From: a virus
Strand: one strand, 5' to 3'
IMG/VR virus record: IMGVR_UViG_3300032213_000055
Coordinates: 1 to 27,916 of that record
DNA length: 27,916 bases
This document shows positions 21,435-27,916 of this stretch, piece by piece; the stretch's first letter is position 1; each line of letters begins with the position of its first letter. The notes beneath the pieces are model-generated. The model saw only the letters and a list, made by a program, of their open reading frames with translations. It did no database searches and was not told where the DNA came from. The translations under genes were made by a program, and so were the position numbers.

Positions 21435-22484
21435 TTAAGTCTCGATTGCACGAACACCAGCAAAAACGTCACGCACAGTGCTAACCATGCGCTTCTCAGC
21501 ATACAGTTGCACGAAACCGGGTGTGGTCTGATCCATTGCTTGAACAGTCATTTCTTCCACATCGGCAATCGTCATAAAACGAGGCCAGTTAGCAAGGTAG
21601 ATTGGTTTTGCTCCAACAGTACCAATTGCGTCAAGGTAAGGGTTGACAATCACAGGGAAACCAAACACATGGGTCAATGCACCAGCGTTGTCCGCGCCAT
21701 TTTCAACAAACGCATAACTTGCTTGATTTACGCCGCCATGAACATAGTTTCGCAATGCTTGAATAGCTGATGGCGACATCATCCAAGCCGTTCCCGGAAG
21801 GTTCCAGTATTGACCGGGGAAAGCCGATGCCATTGCAGTCAATGTTTCATGCTCAAAATTGCCAGATGTGTAACCAACAGTGCGAATAGTGTGCAAGCCG
21901 TTTGTGATGGCTGTACCGCTAGTGCCAAAAGCAGCAGAAGCGCCAGCTGCACCAGGATAACTGTTGAGGCCACGCAGACCATCAACGCCACCAGTTGCTG
22001 TGGTTGTAGAACCTGCTTGGTCGTTGTTCAGGCCACACGATGCGCCTTCCAACTGAGCAAATTCCATCATCAAATCTTCAACCAATGTAGGTTCCAAACC
22101 GTTAATGTCGGTCAACACAGCCGTTCGAACTGGCAATTGTGCGGTAATGACACGAGTTGGCAGTTGCCAGAAATTTGTGTCAATATTTGGCGAACCACTG
22201 TTGGGGTTAATCGTGTAGCCCCAAGGGTTTGTGCTATTCGCAGCGTTACCAACTTTGGCAACAAATTGAACTTCGGAATTTCCGGGTGCTTTGATGTTTC
22301 GTGCGCCCTGACGAAATGGGTTTGCATATCGCAAAGCAGCGAATGCGTCATCAAAGTAAGTGCGACCACCGATATTCAGTCCTGAACCAGTGATAGCAGA
22401 TGCCTCGCGCAAGTCAATCGTGACTCTATCGCCAGTTTCCAATGTTTGCTTGATTCCAGACAGGATGCGTTCGGTAATGGTCAT
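21435..22484 (-). CDS. Second major capsid-like protein, lacking the delta domain
   Basis: A 349-residue HK97-fold protein, clearly homologous to the 449-residue capsid protein just upstream. Shared blocks include GGRT..D..FAALR.ANP.R, the WGY and WQL segments, P(V/I)RTA.L.DI(N/D)GLE, EFAQ.E and NNDQ, and the end DQT.PGF....EKR...TVRD. By eye about 40% of positions match over the N-terminal half. It begins MTITERILSGIKQTLETGDR and lacks the roughly 90-residue coiled N-terminal extension of its paralog. AGGAACTGTT precedes its ATG. It lies beyond an intrinsic terminator, so it is probably expressed less. Candidate vertex or minor shell subunit, though other roles are possible. Confidence 0.8.
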   Translation of the reverse strand: MTITERILSGIKQTLETGDRVTIDLREASAITGSGLNIGGRTYFDDAFAALRYANPFRQGARNIKAPGNSEVQFVAKVGNAANSTNPWGYTINPNSGSPNIDTNFWQLPTRVITAQLPVRTAVLTDINGLEPTLVEDLMMEFAQLEGASCGLNNDQAGSTTTATGGVDGLRGLNSYPGAAGASAAFGTSGTAITNGLHTIRTVGYTSGNFEHETLTAMASAFPGQYWNLPGTAWMMSPSAIQALRNYVHGGVNQASYAFVENGADNAGALTHVFGFPVIVNPYLDAIGTVGAKPIYLANWPRFMTIADVEEMTVQAMDQTTPGFVQLYAEKRMVSTVRDVFAGVRAIET

Positions 22485-22507
22485 AACAGTTCCTAAATTA
22501 TTGGCAC

Positions 22508-22534
22508 AAAAAGGAGGGGGAATTAACCCCCTCC
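22508..22534 (-). terminator. Intrinsic terminator between the two capsid genes
   Basis: On the - strand GGAGGGGG pairs perfectly with CCCCCTCC (8 bp) across TTAATT, followed at once by TTTTT. It starts 6 nt after the stop codon of the main capsid gene and ends 23 nt before the start of the second. It is oriented to end transcripts coming from the capsid gene, with partial read-through needed to reach the rest of the late operon unless another promoter exists. Confidence 0.85.
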
Positions 22535-22540
22535 GATTTA

Positions 22541-23890
22541 TCAGGTAGCTGTACCTGTTGAGCGATAGCGAACCATCGCGTTTGGATCGCGCACAGATGT
22601 TGCCAAACGCTTCTCACCAAAGAAGGTGATAAAGCCGGGCAATGTCTGGTCGTAGCGGCGCATGACCATGTTCAACCTGTCTATGATTGTATGGCAGCGA
22701 CTCCAATCACCAAAGTACATTGGGTACAGGCTAGTTGTGCCAGCAGTGCCAGTTGTGGCTTGGCTTGGGTTGTCCAAATACTTGTTCATCACCACATCAA
22801 AGCCGAGCATTTGACCAATAATGCCATCGGGGTTCAACGACTCCATAGAGTTGAAGATTGGACGACCATTGGTGTCTTGCAGACCACGGATAGCTTGAGC
22901 CAAGATTGGGCTGACCATAAACTTGGCGTTGCTTGTCCAATATTGCTGTGGCAAAGCGTAGATGAAGTTGATAACGTCTTTGTACTGGATGTTGTTAGCA
23001 CCGACAGTGTTGGCGTTGGTGGTGATCTGGTCGTAAGTAGCCAGCGAGTGCAGACCGCTTGTCGAACCAGTACCAGAGTTGCCAAAAGCAGCCACGGAAG
23101 AAGTGCCACCAGTGTAAGTGGAGTTGTTACCAGCGTACTGATCCAGACCGCGCAGACCGTTAGTGCCGCCGTAGGGGTTGTTAACACCCTGAGCAACTTG
23201 GTCGTTGTTTTGGATCATCGACAGTGCTTCAGACTGAGCGAATTCAGCCAGCATATCGTCAACCACGTTGGCTTCCAAACCATCGATGTCATCCAAAGCC
23301 GCAGTACGGATTGGGAACTGGACGTTCAGGTCTTGCAGAACCAACTGCCAGATAGTTGTATCTTCAGTGGTGGCTGCACCGTTATTTTGGATAGCGTAGC
23401 CCCATGCAGCACCAGCATTGCCAGTTTTGACACGGAACTGATAGCTAGAACCATCAGTGGCAACAGTGCGAGACATACCGCGCATGGGGTTAGCCAAACG
23501 CAGAGCAGCAAACACTGGATCGTAAGCAGTACGACCACCCTTGCCATCACCACCAGCGGTCAGAGCAGAGGCTTCTTTCAGGTACGCATCGTATTGGCTT
23601 TCGTCTGCAAAAATTTGCAGTTCTTTTTCCAAACGGTTGTTGCCTTTGTAGAAGGTAGCCAGTTGCTCACGCACGGAACGGTTCACATCTTGGCGAACAG
23701 TCTTAGCGGGTGTGCGAATGAACTCAGGCATTTGGATAGAAGCAACTTTGGCTTCCAGAGCAGATACTTTTTCAGCCATTTCAGCTTTGACAGCCTCAAC
23801 AGCAGCGGGGATTTTGGCTTCCACAGCGGCAACAGCTTCAACTTGCTTTGCTTCGATGGCATCCAATTTTTCAAGGATAACTTGGGACAT
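22541..23890 (-). CDS. Major capsid protein (HK97 fold) with N-terminal delta/scaffold domain
   Basis: A 449-residue capsid subunit. Residues 1-95 are a charged coiled coil, MSQVILEKLDAIEAKQVEAV to EKVSALEAKVASI, which corresponds to the HK97 delta domain that scaffolds assembly and is removed by the protease. The mature part begins near residue 100. Typical segments are KEASALTAGGDGKGGRTAYD (E-loop area), FAALRLANPMRG, LNVQFPIRTAALDDIDGLEA and, near the C-terminus, DQTLPGFITFFGEKRLATSV. AAAGGTTGAATC precedes the ATG. The gene follows the protease by 3 nt and is ended by a strong terminator, as expected for an abundant protein. Confidence 0.9.
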   Translation of the reverse strand: MSQVILEKLDAIEAKQVEAVAAVEAKIPAAVEAVKAEMAEKVSALEAKVASIQMPEFIRTPAKTVRQDVNRSVREQLATFYKGNNRLEKELQIFADESQYDAYLKEASALTAGGDGKGGRTAYDPVFAALRLANPMRGMSRTVATDGSSYQFRVKTGNAGAAWGYAIQNNGAATTEDTTIWQLVLQDLNVQFPIRTAALDDIDGLEANVVDDMLAEFAQSEALSMIQNNDQVAQGVNNPYGGTNGLRGLDQYAGNNSTYTGGTSSVAAFGNSGTGSTSGLHSLATYDQITTNANTVGANNIQYKDVINFIYALPQQYWTSNAKFMVSPILAQAIRGLQDTNGRPIFNSMESLNPDGIIGQMLGFDVVMNKYLDNPSQATTGTAGTTSLYPMYFGDWSRCHTIIDRLNMVMRRYDQTLPGFITFFGEKRLATSVRDPNAMVRYRSTGTAT

Positions 23891-23893
23891 GAT

Positions 23894-24694
23894 TCAACCT
23901 TTAAGTCGTTTGTCAAGGAGTTTGAGAAGTTCACGTTGCTCAAGAGCAGCGAGAATTTCAGCTTCGGTTGCCTCCGCATCAGAATCACTCTGAGTTGGCG
24001 CATTTTCAATAGGCTCTTTCACAGCATCACGCTGCTCAATTACCGTTTTGAACACAGATGCGGCGGCAACCGACATCTGCTTGGACAGACCTGCATCCCG
24101 CAAGGCTTCTTCCAATACTTTCAAATCAGCAGAGCCATCAGGTCGGAAATACTCCAACTTTTTGATTTCTGCTTTCATGTTATTCGGGTGCATAACCACG
24201 CTAGTCTCACGCAGACCACCTTTGGTAATCTGAAAATAGCCATCTTCATATGGGTTATCAGAACCAACAGTCATTGCTTCGCCATCTTCTTTGACCCACT
24301 GATATTCATCAGCGTAAGCGCCAACAGAAACCCCGCCAAACATATTGGGGCTTTCCTTCATCACTTGGTACAGGTCTGAGCCAGCAGTTGTGTTCAGGTA
24401 CAAGCGCCCAGAAGCGTTCATGCCTTCGTCATCCATCTCAATGCTTGTCCACTCACCCACGGGGATAGCGTCAGAATTGTGGTTGACATACATCGGCAGT
24501 GGTCGGCCCATTTGAGCAAACTCTTTAGCCCATTGCATAAAGCCTTCTGGCTTGTAGAAAAACTTACGACCATCAGCGCCTTCCCGTGCGCCCCAAGTCG
24601 TGATACGAGCCTCAATCTGTCCAGACGGTTCGCCGTTGTCGGCTTTCTCGTTGAGATTCAGCTTGGCTTCGCAGATAAGATTCAATGTCTTCAT
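23894..24694 (-). CDS. Prohead maturation protease (S78/HK97 gp4 type)
   Basis: A 266-residue protease that cleaves the capsid delta domain. A catalytic-type His lies in MYVNHNSDAIPVGEW (His72), the Ser in GGVSVGAYA (Ser123), and an acidic residue in LRETSVVMHPNN (Glu163). Order and spacing fit the HK97 gp4 Ser-His-Glu triad. The N-terminus LICEAKLNLNEKADNGEPSG leads to IEARITTWG as usual. The C-terminal part (about 205-266) is a helical, Glu/Ala-rich tail that could serve as internal scaffold. AGGGGCAATCA is a fair ribosome site. A structured 5' leader and a candidate promoter lie upstream. This is the usual neighbour of portal and capsid. Confidence 0.87.
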   Translation of the reverse strand: MKTLNLICEAKLNLNEKADNGEPSGQIEARITTWGAREGADGRKFFYKPEGFMQWAKEFAQMGRPLPMYVNHNSDAIPVGEWTSIEMDDEGMNASGRLYLNTTAGSDLYQVMKESPNMFGGVSVGAYADEYQWVKEDGEAMTVGSDNPYEDGYFQITKGGLRETSVVMHPNNMKAEIKKLEYFRPDGSADLKVLEEALRDAGLSKQMSVAAASVFKTVIEQRDAVKEPIENAPTQSDSDAEATEAEILAALEQRELLKLLDKRLKG

Positions 24695-24736
24695 TGATTG
24701 CCCCTAAAGCAATGGATTGGTTATTGTCCTGTATTT

Positions 24737-24784
24737 TAGGGCGTTGCCCTAGAAGAACAGGCAACTGTTTAGGTCGTTTGACCT
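24737..24784 (-). other. Cluster of stem-loops in leader of protease/capsid genes
   Basis: Three small hairpins are packed into about 48 nt. On the - strand: AGGTC/GACCT with loop AAAC (24784-24771), AACAG/CTGTT with loop TTGC, and TAGGGC/GCCCTA with loop AAC (24751-24737). A further pairing GTTGCC/GGCAAC (24765-24743) would compete with the second and third. None is followed by a U-run, so termination is unlikely. The region lies between the portal stop and the protease ATG and could stabilise or regulate the message. Confidence 0.45.
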
Positions 24785-24805
24785 GTTTGGCTAATGCTAC
24801 CAGAT

Positions 24806-24834
24806 ATTGTGTATCAGTTCGCATGATATATCAA
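24806..24834 (-). promoter_or_regulatory. Candidate sigma70 promoter for protease-capsid unit
   Basis: On the - strand TTGATA (24834-24829, 5/6 match to TTGACA) is followed after exactly 17 nt by CACAAT (24811-24806, 4/6 match to TATAAT). The -35 overlaps the portal stop codon. It lies in a 136-bp gap, the largest gap of the late arm, followed by a leader with hairpins. Together with the terminator at 22508-22534 this would bound a protease plus capsid transcription unit. Confidence 0.35.
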
Positions 24835-26228
24835 GTAGTGCCAATATTCATTTTTCTGGTCTGATTTCCACCACCGCCACCAGTATCTTTAGGGCTAGTT
24901 CCCGCAATCGGTTCGGCAGGTTCAGGCTCTTTGACCAACTCATCTCCACCTTCTACAGAATGCAGATTCATGTAGTTACGAGCCTCGTTTGGCGTCATAA
25001 TGCCGCCTTTAACGCCAGCAGTAGCAAAGTTCATCTGATCCAAAGGCGCACCCTTCAAGAAGTCCTTGGTGTCAAATTCCACGCACAAAGACGGGTAGCC
25101 TTCCAGCAAATGCTGTGTCAATTTCTGCTGAATGTTGCAGATTGTTGGGTACATTGTGGTTTTGTAGAACTCATCCAACGCCGTTTGGCTGTTGTTGAAC
25201 TTGCCATCATGGATGCCAATCATGGAAGGTGGCACACCGAACAAACCGCAGATTCGGCGCATCGTCATCAACTTCAGAGCCGCAGCATCAGTGTCTTGCA
25301 GGGTTAGCATCTCCAACTTCTGATACTTCATGCCCTGGTCCAGCAACATACCCTGACCCGGCTTGCTTGGGTCACTGGTCTTGCTACCTGTCATGTTGTT
25401 CCACGCCTCTTTCAGACGGGCGGCAATCTCTTTGTACTTGCCATCAGGAATAACTTGGTCGGTGACAAACATACCAGAAGGCTTTGCGCCGTTCTGCATG
25501 ACAAAGTTGGCGTACAGGTCAATGTCTTGGTCAAGGCCAACCAATTCAGTCGCCAAAATCGCTTTGTTAAAGCCAGCCGAGCCTTGCCACGCCATCTCTT
25601 TGGTGTGCATGACTTGGAAATATTTGAAATCATGGTCCTTATTAAAACCATAACTAGGCGTAGACAGTCGGAAGGTCGGATAACGAGTTGGCGTGATGGT
25701 TACAGCAATCAGCGTTGAATCCAGCACATACATTTCCAGCGGAGTCTCGGTAGAACTGTTCTGGTCTTTCCTCCACCACAAGGTAAAGGCTTCACCAGAC
25801 AACTCGTACCACATCAGCCACTGATACCAGAACTCATACTTGCTCTGGAAGTTGTTTGGGTTGCCCAACAGCTTGGCAACTTGCTTGGCTTTGGCCTTAT
25901 CTCGCGCACCAACGCCTTTATCCCTAATGGCATCAACCATTTTGCCATCAGCAGTTTCACAGCAAATCTTGATTGGCAACTGCGCCAAAGCCCGGGCTTT
26001 TACACCCACGCAAGACATGATTGTGCTGTTTCGGGTCAGCACAGACATATCCACAGGGCGACCAGCCGTTGTGGTGCTGGCGGTGGTCACATAGAGGATT
26101 TGGGTGTTAACACCACCACGTTTGGCATCTCCCTGATAAACAATGTTGTTACCAAGGGCTGTCTGACCGAACAATGTGTTGCTTTCAGACTGAGTGTTTT
26201 TGCGCTTGAAAATGTCAAAAAATGCCAT
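24831..26228 (-). CDS. Portal protein (HK97 family)
   Basis: A 465-residue portal of the HK97 family. The N-terminus is MAFFDIFKRKNTQSESNTLF. The signature positions are ARALAQLPIKIC with the preceding ...IMSCVGVK (about 68-90), YQWLMWYELSGEAFTLWWR (about 133-152), then the ring region with GMLLDQGMKYQKLEMLTLQD and the stem-type helix FKATA-like RRICGLFGVPPSMIGIHDG (about 325-345). The tail ends with a flexible Pro/Gly-rich stretch SPKDTGGGGG. The portal forms the dodecameric DNA gate at one vertex and docks the terminase. GAGGGGAAATC is a good ribosome site; the gene follows the terminase stop by 24 nt. HK97-like head gene order is standard. Confidence 0.92.
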   Translation of the reverse strand: MAFFDIFKRKNTQSESNTLFGQTALGNNIVYQGDAKRGGVNTQILYVTTASTTTAGRPVDMSVLTRNSTIMSCVGVKARALAQLPIKICCETADGKMVDAIRDKGVGARDKAKAKQVAKLLGNPNNFQSKYEFWYQWLMWYELSGEAFTLWWRKDQNSSTETPLEMYVLDSTLIAVTITPTRYPTFRLSTPSYGFNKDHDFKYFQVMHTKEMAWQGSAGFNKAILATELVGLDQDIDLYANFVMQNGAKPSGMFVTDQVIPDGKYKEIAARLKEAWNNMTGSKTSDPSKPGQGMLLDQGMKYQKLEMLTLQDTDAAALKLMTMRRICGLFGVPPSMIGIHDGKFNNSQTALDEFYKTTMYPTICNIQQKLTQHLLEGYPSLCVEFDTKDFLKGAPLDQMNFATAGVKGGIMTPNEARNYMNLHSVEGGDELVKEPEPAEPIAGTSPKDTGGGGGNQTRKMNIGTT

Positions 26229-26252
26229 GATTTCCCCTCAATTTCCTACACT

Positions 26253-27916
26253 TTACCACTCTAGCGACCTAAAGCCAAATGATTCGCTGACAAATACGTT
26301 ATCCAAATGACAGTGTATAGCCATAATCAAGGCAATAATACCGTCCACCTTGGCTGACGGGTCTGCTTCGTTCTTCCTGACCTTCACGTTACCGTTCACA
26401 TCGGTGTAAACCTCGCAGTTTCCAAGTTGCCAACCAACAAACGGATTGCCATCGTGCTTGATTGCTTTTTTCAGAATCAGTTGCTCTGTAGTCTTGGACG
26501 GGTTTGACAGCATAGCCATGCCCTGACCAACTTTCTTCACAGGCAATCCATCTGCGTACAGGTTTGCCACTAAAGCGGCAGCGTTGTACGGGTCATAGCC
26601 AATTTCCTTGACGTTGTGTTTCTCGCATTCTTGCTTGATGTAGCTTTCAATCTCATTTAAGTCAGTGACATTACCTGGAGTCAGTCTAAGAATGCCAGTT
26701 GCCTTGGCTTGCAGAAAAATGCTTAAGTAATGGTTTGGAATCAGGTCAAGCGATTCTTCCGGTAGAAAGAATTGGAACTTTGCATAGAAATCTTCTTCGC
26801 TATACCTGTGAACTGTAGTAACAGCGTTCAAATCTCGGGTGTGCGCCAAGTCAAATGCAACAAATGTAGCTTCTGGCTTTTTCTCAGGCATTGGTTCAGC
26901 AGATTCATCCCAATGTCTTCGGTCAACCCAAGCAGTGTTAGCCGAGACATAGATGTTCAACTGCTTGCACAGAAACTCGTTTAGGCTTGCTGGCTTGGCA
27001 GACGCTTCTTCAGCCATCTGCTGAATGTGCTGTGTAGTGACAGACACCCCAAGCATTGGGTTCGCTTTACCCCATACCGCAGGGTCAGCCCAATTATCTC
27101 CGGGATCAATGCTATAGAGTAGACCAAACCAGCGGAAGCTATCAGGAGCAGCGCCACGCAAGACGTTACGGAAGTGAGAAAGGTCTTCAAAGAACTTGGT
27201 TTCCTTGGTGAAGCTGGCTGTTGTCAGATACATCCTCAACGGGTTCTTACGAGCGCCCATACCCGAGTGAAGAACCTCAATCGACTGTCTCTCAGTAATC
27301 TGAGCAGCCTCGTCAATCATGGCGCAAGACGGGTTTTTACCGTCACCTGTCTTACGGTTTTCCCGTGACAGCGCCCTGTAGGTTGATGTTGAGTCGCCAG
27401 CCTTTTTCAGTTCGCTGCGGTAGGCAATGAACTTAGCCCCCAACTCAGGCTTCATGTTCTCCAAGATAGCTTTAGACGAATCAAAGCAAATACTCGCCTG
27501 ATCCCTGTTAGTAGCCAGAGTAAACACTTCAGCGCCAGCATCACCAAACTGCAACTCATACAGCCCAATGATGGACGCAAGGGTTGTCTTGCCAGATTTT
27601 CGAGGCACGAACAAAATGACATCAGTGACATACCGATAAGAGTGATCTTTTCTGTCCCTGAACCCATAAACACCCGCCAAGTACATGACCTGAAAAGGCT
27701 CAAGTTCAATTGGCTTCCCGGCATCCGGGCCTTTGACATGGCGACAGAATTTGACGAATTTAAGGATGTGTTCAGCCTTGGCAGGGACAAACTCGTAAGG
27801 CGCATCCTTACGCTCGACCATATCCAAGAACCGTTGGCAAGCTAGTTTGACATCCTCACACGCCTGAATGTCGCCCCTAGTTACCGCTACCGCATACTCA
27901 AACGCAGGGTTAAGCA
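26253..27916 (-). CDS. Terminase large subunit (HK97-type), N-terminus outside window
   Basis: The frame stays open to the end of the window, giving at least 553 residues and continuing past it, so the first codons are missing. The ends of the visible part, NPAFEYAVAVTRGDIQACED and LACQRFLDMVERKDAPYEF, match the usual N-terminal helix of this family; TTG at 27827 and nearby ATG are therefore internal. ATPase marks: VPRKSGKTT (Walker A-like, near 27585-27605) and CAMIDEAA (Walker B-like, near 27310-27326). Nuclease acidic positions: VAFDLAHTRDLNAV, IGYDPYNAA and KVDGIIALIMAI. The enzyme packages DNA into the prohead and cuts it at headful or cos ends. The small subunit would lie upstream, outside the window. 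Confidence 0.93.
   Translation of the reverse strand, partial: LNPAFEYAVAVTRGDIQACEDVKLACQRFLDMVERKDAPYEFVPAKAEHILKFVKFCRHVKGPDAGKPIELEPFQVMYLAGVYGFRDRKDHSYRYVTDVILFVPRKSGKTTLASIIGLYELQFGDAGAEVFTLATNRDQASICFDSSKAILENMKPELGAKFIAYRSELKKAGDSTSTYRALSRENRKTGDGKNPSCAMIDEAAQITERQSIEVLHSGMGARKNPLRMYLTTASFTKETKFFEDLSHFRNVLRGAAPDSFRWFGLLYSIDPGDNWADPAVWGKANPMLGVSVTTQHIQQMAEEASAKPASLNEFLCKQLNIYVSANTAWVDRRHWDESAEPMPEKKPEATFVAFDLAHTRDLNAVTTVHRYSEEDFYAKFQFFLPEESLDLIPNHYLSIFLQAKATGILRLTPGNVTDLNEIESYIKQECEKHNVKEIGYDPYNAAALVANLYADGLPVKKVGQGMAMLSNPSKTTEQLILKKAIKHDGNPFVGWQLGNCEVYTDVNGNVKVRKNEADPSAKVDGIIALIMAIHCHLDNVFVSESFGFRSLEW

Noticed and set aside
22691-24379. A 562-residue open frame on the + strand opposite capsid and protease
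   Set aside because: It spans two well-supported genes on the other strand, has a Ser/Thr/Val/His-rich shadow composition with no recognisable domain, and arises from the codon bias of the real genes.
24612-24824. A 70-residue frame on the - strand between portal and protease
   Set aside because: It overlaps the first 83 bases of the protease gene in another frame, has no ribosome site, and its non-overlapping part is occupied by stem-loops and a promoter-like pair. The last residues have the composition of a shadow frame.
1-27916. tRNA genes, integrase, repressor, transposase or anti-defence system
   Set aside because: I looked for typical protein motifs and for cloverleaf ends and found nothing that could be supported; a lysogeny module could lie outside the window.

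Overview
The window is part of the genome of a tailed double-stranded DNA bacteriophage (Caudoviricetes). The layout fits a siphovirus: HK97-type terminase, portal, protease and capsid, then a tail tube, a frameshifted chaperone pair, a tape measure and a lambda-J-like tip, with no sheath or contractile-baseplate genes recognised. A GH24 endolysin and a J-like tip point to a Gram-negative host; I infer an aquatic proteobacterium from the general flavour of the proteins but cannot prove it. No tRNA, rRNA, IS, CRISPR, integrase or repressor was seen. Both ends cut through genes: an ssDNA-binding-like protein on the left and the large terminase on the right.

Left arm, + strand (1-2265). Seven small, tightly packed genes for DNA and nucleotide metabolism: the C-terminal part of an SSB-like protein, a Gp157-family protein, a 50-residue secreted Cys-rich peptide, a winged-helix-like protein, an unknown, a MazG-like pyrophosphohydrolase and a DUF3310 protein. 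Most are linked by stop/start overlaps. The only real gap (1075-1182) is GC-rich and can form stem-loops.

Right arm, - strand, read from 27916 down to 2222. Head module: large terminase, portal, candidate promoter and structured leader, S78 protease, a 449-aa major capsid protein, a strong intrinsic terminator, then a second shorter capsid paralog. Connector and tail tube: gp6-like connector, head closure, tail terminator, two tandem major tail protein paralogs and two small proteins. Then come the tail chaperone pair joined by a canonical A AAA AAC -1 slippery site, an HK97-gp10-like protein, an 806-aa tape measure, a minor tail protein, a DUF2163-like protein, a GNAT-like protein, a J-like tip, a glycine-rich fibre, a small Ig-like baseplate or fibre partner, and a 970-aa collagen-like (GPT-rich) fibre with YadA-like head repeats. 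The arm ends with a small unknown, a GT2 glycosyltransferase and a lysis cassette.

The two arms converge, and their last genes (DUF3310 and endolysin) overlap tail to tail by 44 bp. The most unusual traits are duplication of both shell-forming proteins (capsid and tail tube), a terminator placed between the two capsid genes, and a BclA-like GPT collagen fibre with a glycosyltransferase gene two genes downstream.
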